Shown here: positions 1-5,965 of the stretch, piece after piece
Layout: every line of letters starts with the position of its first letter
How positions within the stretch are numbered: the first letter of the stretch is position 1
From: CAYHHI01 sp964356335
GTDB taxonomy: Bacteria > Arandabacterota > Arandabacteria > Arandabacterales > Arandabacteraceae
Direction: 5' to 3'
Assembly: GCA_964356335.1 (NCBI GenBank)
Contig: CAYHHI010000074.1
Span: 1-7,540, forward strand
DNA length: 7,540 nucleotides
Translations under genes and position numbers: made by a program
The notes under the pieces: model-generated
Seen by the model: the letters and a program-made list of their open reading frames with translations, nothing else
Databases searched by the model: none
What the model was told of the DNA's origin: nothing

Positions 1-245
1 TTAAGTCCCTGGGAGGGTTTGCTGATCTTGCCGCTGAATACGATTTCGCCTCCAATGACAATGAGGGTCCCATAACCATCGTGGAGAAGCGGGGCTACCT
101 CAATGCGTCGGTCGCATGGTACCTGAATGAGAATCTCTCGCTTACGCTTGATGTGAGAGATATCGCCGCCACCGGTAAGGTCAATGCTAAGGATGTGAGA
201 AAATGGAACAGGGGTTTGAGCATATCCTATCGCGGCAAGATATAG
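1..245 (+). CDS. C-terminal end of a beta-rich protein, possibly an outer-membrane barrel (5' truncated)
   Basis: Reading from base 3 there is an open frame of 80 codons ending at TAG 243-245; the start lies before the window. I do not recognise the family. What is visible is alternating polar and hydrophobic beta-strand-like stretches rich in Tyr, Trp, Asn and Leu (for example YLNASVAWYLNENLSLTLDV), a short charged turn, then a final strand LSISYRGKI. This pattern fits the last strands of a barrel, but the last residue is Ile rather than the usual aromatic, and 80 residues are too few to be sure. Its stop codon overlaps the ribosome binding site of accA and only 12 bases separate it from the accA start, so the two are probably co-transcribed. 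The absence of stops over 240 bases and the gene-to-gene spacing support it being real. Confidence 0.7.
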   Translation, partial: KSLGGFADLAAEYDFASNDNEGPITIVEKRGYLNASVAWYLNENLSLTLDVRDIAATGKVNAKDVRKWNRGLSISYRGKI

Positions 246-257
246 AGGACTGAGTCA

Positions 258-1211
258 ATGGAGTCATGGCTTGATTTTGAAAAACCCCTGCTTGAGCTCG
301 AAAAGCAGATTAGGGACTTGAAATCGCTTGCGGGCGCGGGACATCCCGAGATTGCCGAACAGGTCGAGAAGCTCGAGAGGATAGCCGAAAAAAAGCGACA
401 CGAGACTTATGAGAAGTTGTCGCGGTGGGAACGGGTCCAGCTGGCGAGGCACCCCCTTCGCCCCTACACGAAGGACTACATCGGTCTCATCACGTCGCAA
501 TTCACGGAGCTCCGCGGTGACAGGCTATTCGCAGATGACAGGGCGTTGATCGGTGGGCCCGGTGTAATAGATGGCAGGAAAGTCATGATCATCGGCCAGC
601 AGAAGGGACGTGACACAAAGGAGAATCTTGTAAGGAACTTCGGGATGGCCCATCCGGAAGGTTACAGGAAGGCCCTGAGGCTCATGAAGATGGCGGCCAA
701 GTTCGGTAAGCCCATAGTAACGCTGGTGGATACACCGGGCGCTTTCCCCGGGATCGGCGCGGAGGAGAGGGGACAGGCTGGAGCCATCGCGAGAAACCTC
801 CTTGAGATGGCGCGACTCCCAGCGCCCGTGCTTGTCATCATAATCGGCGAGGGAGGCAGCGGTGGCGCCCTGGGGATTGGGGTGGGAGATACGGTCCTAA
901 TGATGGAGTACGCGGTCTACTCAGTGATCTCCCCGGAAGGATGTGCAGCGATACTCTGGGGTGATAGGGCCAAGGCGCGGCAGGCCGCTGATGCTTTGAG
1001 GCTCACGGCACCCGATCTCCTGCAGATTGGCGTCGTTGACGGCATCATTACTGAACCCACGGGGGGTGCCCATCGTGACGCGCGGGGGGCAGCCGCCAAC
1101 CTCAAGAAAGCCATCGTCGAAAACCTCGATCTTCTCGCCAAGACTCCTGTCCCCGCGCTGCTTGAGAGGAGGCTGGAGAAGTATTCCAGGATGGGTACCT
1201 ACCTCGAATGA
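258..1211 (+). CDS. accA: Acetyl-CoA carboxylase carboxyltransferase subunit alpha
   Basis: AccA pairs with AccD in the cytoplasmic carboxyltransferase that moves the carboxyl group from carboxybiotin to acetyl-CoA, giving malonyl-CoA, the first committed step of fatty acid synthesis. The protein is 317 residues, close to the roughly 319 of the E. coli protein. Family landmarks are in order: an N-terminal helical region (about 1-60) with the DFEKPLLELE-type opening, RHPLRPYTKDYI (64-75), the GRDTKENLVRNFGMAHPEGY stretch (117-136), the DTPGAFPGIGAEERGQ segment (158-173), and the glycine-rich oxyanion-hole segment GEGGSGGALGIGVGD (197-211). The start is supported by GAGGA at 245-249, eight bases before ATG. 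No AccD or biotin carboxylase gene is in the window, so the ACC subunits are not encoded together here, at least not immediately downstream. It appears to be the last gene of the upstream transcript, given the terminator-like hairpin at 1306-1332. Identity is near certain. Confidence 0.98.
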   Translation: MESWLDFEKPLLELEKQIRDLKSLAGAGHPEIAEQVEKLERIAEKKRHETYEKLSRWERVQLARHPLRPYTKDYIGLITSQFTELRGDRLFADDRALIGGPGVIDGRKVMIIGQQKGRDTKENLVRNFGMAHPEGYRKALRLMKMAAKFGKPIVTLVDTPGAFPGIGAEERGQAGAIARNLLEMARLPAPVLVIIIGEGGSGGALGIGVGDTVLMMEYAVYSVISPEGCAAILWGDRAKARQAADALRLTAPDLLQIGVVDGIITEPTGGAHRDARGAAANLKKAIVENLDLLAKTPVPALLERRLEKYSRMGTYLE

Positions 1212-1219
1212 ATAATGGC

Positions 1220-1248
1220 TTGACCACCTTGTTTTCAGGTGTTAATTT
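1220..1248 (+). promoter_or_regulatory. Candidate sigma-70-type promoter for the downstream gene set
   Basis: TTGACC at 1220-1225 matches five of six bases of the -35 consensus. Exactly 17 bases later, TAATTT at 1243-1248 keeps the first, second and last T/A/T positions of the -10 box. It starts nine bases after the accA stop codon, in the only intergenic gap of the window. A transcript starting about seven bases downstream would have a leader of roughly 95 bases before the start codon at 1351. The -10 element is only a three-of-six match, and the sigma factor preferences of this organism are unknown. Confidence 0.45.
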
Positions 1249-1257
1249 GAGATGGTT

Positions 1258-1288
1258 CCGACTCCCCAAATCACAGGGGGGAGAATGG
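1258..1288 (+). promoter_or_regulatory. First leader hairpin upstream of the terminator-like stem
   Basis: CTCCCC (1262-1267) pairs perfectly with GGGGAG (1278-1283) around a ten-base loop. Beyond a small purine-rich internal loop, CC (1258-1259) can pair with GG (1287-1288). No T-tract follows, so it is not a terminator by itself. It sits between the candidate promoter and the terminator-like hairpin, and its C-rich arm could also pair with the G-run of the ribosome binding site at 1338-1342. No recognised riboswitch or leader class matched by eye. Confidence 0.4.
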
Positions 1289-1305
1289 GTTCTAAGTCTT
1301 GGGCA

Positions 1306-1332
1306 CCGGGCACGCGAGCCCGGAGTTTTTTT
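1306..1332 (+). terminator. Intrinsic terminator-like hairpin (accA end, or attenuator of the next gene set)
   Basis: CCGGGC (1306-1311) and GCCCGG (1318-1323) form a perfect six-base G/C stem with the six-base loop ACGCGA, followed after AG by seven T's (1326-1332). This is the classic shape of a Rho-independent terminator on the + strand. It would end the accA transcript. Because only 18 bases lie between the T-tract and the next start codon (1351), no promoter fits after it, so transcription of the downstream genes has to pass through it. Confidence 0.8.
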
Positions 1333-1337
1333 AGTGC

Positions 1338-1342
1338 GGGGG
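1338..1342 (+). promoter_or_regulatory. Ribosome binding site deciding the start of the Trm112-like gene
   Basis: A run of five G's (1338-1342) lies eight bases before ATG 1351 and directly after the T-tract of the terminator. This favours the 1351 start over the in-frame ATG at 1252, which would place both hairpins inside the coding sequence. An out-of-frame ATG at 1346 is only three bases away. Confidence 0.55.
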
Positions 1343-1350
1343 ACCATGAC

Positions 1351-1524
1351 ATGACCTTTGACGAAAGACTCCTGGAGATCCTGGTGTGTCCTAAGTGCAA
1401 GGGTGGCCTCGACTATGATCGAGAAGGCCGGAAGCTGATTTGCATAGGCTGCAAGCTCGCCTATCTGATCAAAGATGACATACCCATCATGCTCGAAGGA
1501 GAGGCTGAGAGGATAGACGCCTAA
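1351..1524 (+). CDS. Trm112-like small zinc-ribbon protein
   Basis: This is a 57-residue protein of the Trm112/YcaR type. The family signature is clear: an N-terminal helix with RLLEILVCPKC (6-16), then a short beta hairpin, LICIGCKLAY (29-38), and the IKDDIPIMLEGEA tail (40-52) that matches the family's 'DGIPVLLEDEA'-type end. Four cysteines (13, 16, 31, 34) form two CxxC pairs suited to one zinc ion; the E. coli homologue YcaR lacks the complete set. In eukaryotes and archaea Trm112 is an activating partner of methyltransferases for tRNA, rRNA and release factor. The bacterial role is poorly known, and in proteobacteria it often sits among envelope lipid genes such as lpxK and kdsB. An in-frame ATG at 1252 would add 33 residues unlike the family and across the terminator, so 1351 is chosen. 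Its TAA overlaps the next ATG (TAATG), which suggests translational coupling. Confidence 0.88.
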   Translation: MTFDERLLEILVCPKCKGGLDYDREGRKLICIGCKLAYLIKDDIPIMLEGEAERIDA

Positions 1525-1958
1525 TGTGTTCAGTCACTCACGTGGCGGTCGGAGCCCTGATTGGCAGTTTCTTCAGCGGCGACCTTAACGGTTACCTTGC
1601 GGCTTTCGGCCTGGGCCTTGTGAGTCACATTCCACTGGATATCATACCTCACTTCGATTTCAAGGATTTCCGCTTTGATGTAGTCGTATCTCTGGGCCTC
1701 ATCGCTGCCGTATTCTTGCTCGGAGGGTTCTCCCCGATGCTCTTCGGGGCCATAGGCTCTGTCCTGCCTGATGTTGAGAATCTGCTTTGGAAGATCGGCC
1801 TCCTTGAGGAGAAGGGCAAGATATTTCCAACTCACTCAGGGCTTGTCAAACACGGCAGAACGAAAGGGACTGGGGGCATTCGTTCTGAGATAGCGGTATC
1901 CGCCTTCTCGGCTGCAATCGTGGCGCTTGCTGTGCTTATAAGAGGAGGAACGAGTTGA
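1524..1958 (+). CDS. Small integral membrane protein, YdjM/DUF457-like putative metal-dependent hydrolase
   Basis: The 144-residue protein opens with a TH motif (5-6) in a glycine-rich hydrophobic segment, followed by SHIPLDIIPHFD (34-45), GSVLPDVENLL (78-88) and FPTHSG (101-106). Conserved His/Asp residues next to membrane segments (about 7-17, 24-34, 53-69, 70-80 and 123-140) are typical of the YdjM/DUF457 'metal-dependent hydrolase' group of membrane proteins, in which these residues are thought to bind metal. The substrate is unknown, and family membership is by motif resemblance only. The ATG overlaps the stop of the Trm112-like gene and has GAGAGGA (1507-1513) ten bases upstream. Its own stop (1956-1958) overlaps the TTG start of the next gene. 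Tight packing with the PorU/PorV pair hints at an envelope role, which is an inference. Confidence 0.72.
   Translation: MCSVTHVAVGALIGSFFSGDLNGYLAAFGLGLVSHIPLDIIPHFDFKDFRFDVVVSLGLIAAVFLLGGFSPMLFGAIGSVLPDVENLLWKIGLLEEKGKIFPTHSGLVKHGRTKGTGGIRSEIAVSAFSAAIVALAVLIRGGTS
1943..1948 (+). promoter_or_regulatory. Consensus Shine-Dalgarno site deciding a TTG start
   Basis: AGGAGG at 1943-1948, within AGAGGAGGAA, lies six bases before TTG 1955. It is the best ribosome binding site in the window, and it sits inside the last codons of the preceding gene. It supports the unusual TTG start, which is followed at once by a good signal peptide. Confidence 0.8.
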
Positions 1959-4900
1959 GAGACAAGATCGCTGGCATCCTGGTCGCTGTCGCGGTGATAA
2001 GTGCTCCCCTCGGTTTCGTCTTTGGTTCTGTCCGGGTCGGGGATCAGGGCGGGCAGAGCCTTGAGCTCAGGTTTGACATCTCTGGTATCCAAGAGGTCAA
2101 GGACGGTGAGGGACGGTGGGCTGGACTGAAGATCCCGGATTTCATATGTACTTTCGACGAAAGCCTCGGCCTCTGGATACCCATGAAATCCTACCTTGTC
2201 GCCGTGCCGGTCGGTGCTGATGTTAAGTATCAGGTGATCGATGCAACATATTATGAAATTGATGATTACGATCTTGGCCGCATCGCGGCGGCCGGCGGCC
2301 TCCGCGACATGCCGGGAACACCTGCTGAGGTGGTTCGCAAAGGTTATGTGGGAAGCCAGCGAGTGGCCTCCTTGCGGATTGCTCCCCTGGTTTACGATGC
2401 TGCGGCCGGGAAGCTCAAAGTCTACGAGGGGTTTGGCGTCCGATTCGATTTCGTGGGCGCCGAGCCTCGTGAGTCGGGCCCTGTCGGCACGGGAGCTTCG
2501 GGCGGGAGTTCTTTTGAAGAGACGCTCAACTCTGCCATCCTCAACTACGAACAAGGTAGAGGGTGGCGAAGGAGAGGGGTGGCAAGCTTCGACCAGGGAG
2601 ACTATTTCTCATCTTCCCCGTCATGGGTCAAGATAAGGGTAGAATCCAGCGGCGTGTACTGTATCACAGGCACGGATCTCGCTGCGATCGGAGTCTCGGT
2701 CGGTTCGATCGAGGCCGGAACGATCAGGCTCTATAGCGGTGGGGGCTTACCCCTCAACGAGAGTATCGTCGATACCAATCCGTCCTGGATGAGACAGGTC
2801 CCCGTAAGGGTAAGCCGCCAGGCGGGAAGCTTTGCCCAAGGCGACAGCATCCTCTTTTACGGCCTTGGTGCACGTGACTGGGCGGACTTCTACGACAGCC
2901 GTTACGGGCGTGATACCTACAGCAAGAGCTTCTATTCAGACTTCAATTGCTACTGGCTGACCTGGGGAGGAGTTTTTCAGGAAGAACCGGCGAGGATCGA
3001 GAAGATCGGTCAGCCTCCATGTGACGGGTGCACGCCATACACACCTCTATCCTTTCTCGAGCGCAGACACGTTGAGCAGGATAGTCCGAATCTTATAGAT
3101 TATTCGGTGCCTGCGGAAGATGGTTGGTACTGGCGGCCATTGATAAGAGGCACTCCGGTCGTCCTCTATGCGAATACCTTCTCGCCTGATACTGCACGAC
3201 CTGCTCGCATCAAGGTGAGAGTAGCTGATTGGCACCAGTCGCGTGATTGCCTTGGTGACTATTTCCGCGTGCTTCTGCGCCTTAATGGCGCGACCATCAA
3301 GGATATGATCTGGCAGGTGGGCATGGGAATAGATCGTGTTGTGGATATAGATACGGTGGGCACACTTGCTAACCTGGACCAGCAGCCGATCGCTGTTGAG
3401 ATACCCTTGACACTGCCCCCGGGCCATCCCGGCTCAGTCTGTGACAGGCTTTATCTGGCATGGTATGAGATGTCCTATTGGAGGAAGTTCGTGGCACGCG
3501 GTGACGGCCTTTTCTTCCTTTCACCTGACACCACGGCAATTACCAGGTATGAGATCACCGGTTTCACTACATCTTCACTTTATGTATTCGATGTCAGCGA
3601 TCAGTTCGATGTGAAGGAGCTCAAGGGAGCGCAGGTCTCGGGAGAGTCGGGCCTTTTCAAGGTTGCCCTCCTGGATACTACGAGGAAAGGTGATCTGAGG
3701 CGGTATGCCGTTGTCTCACCCGCGGCTTTGCGCAAGCCTCTGGAGATGAAGCAGACGCAGGTGACCAGCATCCGCCAGAGGAACGGTACCGACTATTGCG
3801 TCATTACTTACAAGGATCTAATTGGACCTGCGGCCACCATCTCAAGTTTTCATGGTGGCGACGTTGTGACGGTCGACGAGATCTATGATGAATTCGCCTG
3901 GGGTGTGCCCGATGCCACAGCCATACGGGATTTTCTGCGCTGGCGCTACACCCACGGACATCCTTTTTTCCGCGTGTTGCTTCTGGGAGATGCTACTCTG
4001 GATATCAAGGGGCGCCTCGCCGCCGGCACCTACCTCGACTATGTGCCGTCGTATGAGCGAAGGTATTTGCCACCCGTGGGGAATCCTTATTCGACCGATG
4101 ATTGGTTCGCATATCTGGTGCCTGATGATGGTGACAGTGTTGCTTACTGGCCGACGATTCCAATATCCAGAATACCCGCTGCCTCGCCCGGGGAGGGCGC
4201 ATTGGTTGTGTCGCACACATTGGAATACACGACACAGCCGGAGCTCGGCGTCTGGCAGAACAGGGTGATGCTCGTTGCCGACGATGATCGGATCGGAACT
4301 TCCTGCGGAGGCTTTGAAAACAACCTTCATACCTTCTACGCCGAGGAGCTGAGTGATAAGGCTTATCCCCAGGTCTTCGACCGGGCGAAGGTCTATCTGA
4401 CAGAGTACCCTGTCGAGTCAACCGGCCTAAAGACCCTTGCCCGGAAGGACTTCTTGAAGAACCTAAATGAGGGTGTCCTCATCACAAATTATGTGGGCCA
4501 TGGAGATCAGTACCGGCTTGCGCAGGAGGAGGTGTTCAGTGCTGCATCGGTTGGACTTGTGTCGGCAGGCAAGAGACTTACCTTCTTCATAGCGTCAAGC
4601 TGTAACGTTAGCAGGTTTGATGATCCGGCAGGTTCCTCCATGTCCGAGGAACTGCTGAAAAGGCAGGAAGGCGGAACGGTTGGCTCGCTTGCCTCGACCC
4701 ACCTCTGTCTGCCGGGACCCAACCAGGCTCTGAATATGAACTTCATTTATACTCTCTTCGATTCCACGCGCGGAAAACATCCGACTCCGCCCATCGCGGA
4801 TGCGGTTCAGATAGCAAAGGTACTGACGGTGCCACTCAGCAGAAACGATTCCTACTGGACCAACGATGAAATGTATGCCCTGCTTGGTGATCCGGCGCTC

Positions 4901-5950
4901 AGACTTGCTTCACCTGCGCTGGATGTGGCCATAACCGCGGCTGCGCCCGACACCTTGCACAGGAAAGGCATCTATCGATTCTCCGCCAAGGTCAAGGATG
5001 GCCTGGGGGTGGCCGATGGATTTAATGGGCTGGTCGATATCCGCATTAGAGAAGCCGAGGACACCACCGGGTACGTCACATGTACAGGTTGGTTCCTTGA
5101 CTACGATCTGCCCGGAAAAGAGATCTACAGAAGCAAAGGCCTTGTAGAGAACGACACCCTGGGATTCACAGCCTTCATCCCAGTTGATGCCCGGGAGGGT
5201 CGCAGGAGTGCGGTGAGGTGTTTCGTTATGAACGACTCGATCTCGGGGTCAGGCCTGCTTGACAGTCTCGTGATTCATGGTGAAAGTGTTTCAGAGGACA
5301 ACGTGGGCCCTGAGATAAACCTTGTTCGCGATGGAGAGAGCCTGAGGCCGGAAGGCGACAGTGTGATCGTTGGCGAGAAGCTTCTCATTAGCCTTGCTGA
5401 CGAGAGCGGAGTTGCCGTAAAGGCCAAGTCGCAATTCATACCGGCGGTGTCTATCTCGATCGACGGCGGGGAGCGGCAAGATGTCACTGATAGCGTCTAT
5501 GCGATCGACGGGCGGTTTGAAGAATCGGTGGCCTCATTCGTGGTTCCGCAGGCTTCTGGTGACTCGCTGGCACTGGCCATCTCAGCTTTCGACAACGTGA
5601 ATAACCTCTCGACCCGGGAGTACAGGCTTTTTGTGTCATCTCCAGTTGTCGAGGCGAGCAATGTCGTCTACGCCTATCCTAATCCCGCAAGCGATTTCTG
5701 CTATGTCATCTGTGACTACGGCACCAGGCTGGTCACGGTGGATGTGGCCATATATACCTTATCCGGCAGGAAAATCTGGAAACAGGGATCCTCGGATGCG
5801 AAGGCATATCACGAAATACCCTGGGATGGCACCGATATGGAAGGTGATAGAGTTGCGAACGGCACCTATATCGTAAAGGTGGAAGCCAAGGACCCACTTG
5901 ATCCCGGCTTCAAAATGACGAAGACGATCATTGTTGCTTTAATCAGATGA
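1955..5950 (+). CDS. porU: PorU-like C25 (gingipain-family) cysteine protease / T9SS sortase candidate
   Basis: This large secreted protein has 1331 residues. A signal peptide covers about 1-24 (basic MRDK, then a hydrophobic core, probable cleavage near VFG). N-terminal beta domains follow, including the PorU/C25-type segment SWVKIRVESSGVYCITGTDL (223-242) and the RHVEQD...DGWYWRPLI region (371-397). The C25 protease domain spans about 585-985: LLLGDATLD (675-683), STDDWFAY (713-720), PISRIPAASPGE (736-747), NYVGHGD with catalytic His849, FIASSCN with catalytic Cys883, and LGDPALRL (977-984). The His-Cys spacing of 34 is close to that of gingipain R. Two Ig-like regions (about 990-1110 and 1115-1230) precede a FlgD-type/T9SS-type C-terminal domain (about 1236-1331: YPNPAS, LSGRKIW, WDGTD, NGTYIVKVEA). 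In Bacteroidetes PorU cleaves cargo signals at the cell surface and links cargo to an anchor. Adjacency to a PorV-like gene and a length similar to PorU favour the sortase reading; a secreted C25 protease that is itself cargo remains possible. TTG start, four-base overlap with the gene before. Confidence 0.78.
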   Translation: MRDKIAGILVAVAVISAPLGFVFGSVRVGDQGGQSLELRFDISGIQEVKDGEGRWAGLKIPDFICTFDESLGLWIPMKSYLVAVPVGADVKYQVIDATYYEIDDYDLGRIAAAGGLRDMPGTPAEVVRKGYVGSQRVASLRIAPLVYDAAAGKLKVYEGFGVRFDFVGAEPRESGPVGTGASGGSSFEETLNSAILNYEQGRGWRRRGVASFDQGDYFSSSPSWVKIRVESSGVYCITGTDLAAIGVSVGSIEAGTIRLYSGGGLPLNESIVDTNPSWMRQVPVRVSRQAGSFAQGDSILFYGLGARDWADFYDSRYGRDTYSKSFYSDFNCYWLTWGGVFQEEPARIEKIGQPPCDGCTPYTPLSFLERRHVEQDSPNLIDYSVPAEDGWYWRPLIRGTPVVLYANTFSPDTARPARIKVRVADWHQSRDCLGDYFRVLLRLNGATIKDMIWQVGMGIDRVVDIDTVGTLANLDQQPIAVEIPLTLPPGHPGSVCDRLYLAWYEMSYWRKFVARGDGLFFLSPDTTAITRYEITGFTTSSLYVFDVSDQFDVKELKGAQVSGESGLFKVALLDTTRKGDLRRYAVVSPAALRKPLEMKQTQVTSIRQRNGTDYCVITYKDLIGPAATISSFHGGDVVTVDEIYDEFAWGVPDATAIRDFLRWRYTHGHPFFRVLLLGDATLDIKGRLAAGTYLDYVPSYERRYLPPVGNPYSTDDWFAYLVPDDGDSVAYWPTIPISRIPAASPGEGALVVSHTLEYTTQPELGVWQNRVMLVADDDRIGTSCGGFENNLHTFYAEELSDKAYPQVFDRAKVYLTEYPVESTGLKTLARKDFLKNLNEGVLITNYVGHGDQYRLAQEEVFSAASVGLVSAGKRLTFFIASSCNVSRFDDPAGSSMSEELLKRQEGGTVGSLASTHLCLPGPNQALNMNFIYTLFDSTRGKHPTPPIADAVQIAKVLTVPLSRNDSYWTNDEMYALLGDPALRLASPALDVAITAAAPDTLHRKGIYRFSAKVKDGLGVADGFNGLVDIRIREAEDTTGYVTCTGWFLDYDLPGKEIYRSKGLVENDTLGFTAFIPVDAREGRRSAVRCFVMNDSISGSGLLDSLVIHGESVSEDNVGPEINLVRDGESLRPEGDSVIVGEKLLISLADESGVAVKAKSQFIPAVSISIDGGERQDVTDSVYAIDGRFEESVASFVVPQASGDSLALAISAFDNVNNLSTREYRLFVSSPVVEASNVVYAYPNPASDFCYVICDYGTRLVTVDVAIYTLSGRKIWKQGSSDAKAYHEIPWDGTDMEGDRVANGTYIVKVEAKDPLDPGFKMTKTIIVALIR

Positions 5951-5956
5951 GGGAGG
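5951..5956 (+). promoter_or_regulatory. Ribosome binding site deciding the start of the PorV-like gene
   Basis: GGGAGG at 5951-5956 follows directly on the stop of the PorU-like gene. It lies nine bases before ATG 5966 and twelve before ATG 5969, but has no spacing at all from the in-frame TTG at 5957. The start is therefore 5966 or 5969. Confidence 0.7.
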
Positions 5957-5965
5957 TTGGATAGC

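Noticed and set aside
1252..1350. N-terminal extension of the Trm112-like protein from ATG 1252
   Set aside because: There is no proper ribosome binding site, the 33 extra residues do not fit the family, and the segment contains two RNA hairpins including a terminator-like one.
1212..1350. A known riboswitch or tRNA in the intergenic region
   Set aside because: I could not match the conserved core of any riboswitch class I know, and no cloverleaf or T-loop motif is visible. A covariance-model search was not possible.
1832..2554. Long open frame on the - strand (240 codons) opposite the YdjM-like and PorU-like genes
   Set aside because: The translation is low in recognisable motifs and lies fully opposite confidently assigned coding sequence. 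Open antisense frames of this kind are common in moderately GC-rich genes.
3842..4421. Two overlapping - strand frames opposite the C25 domain
   Set aside because: They overlap each other in different frames and oppose conserved C25 motifs, so they are shadows.
5957..5965. TTG start three codons upstream for the PorV-like gene
   Set aside because: It directly abuts the GGGAGG ribosome binding site with no spacing, while ATG 5966 has a normal spacing of nine.
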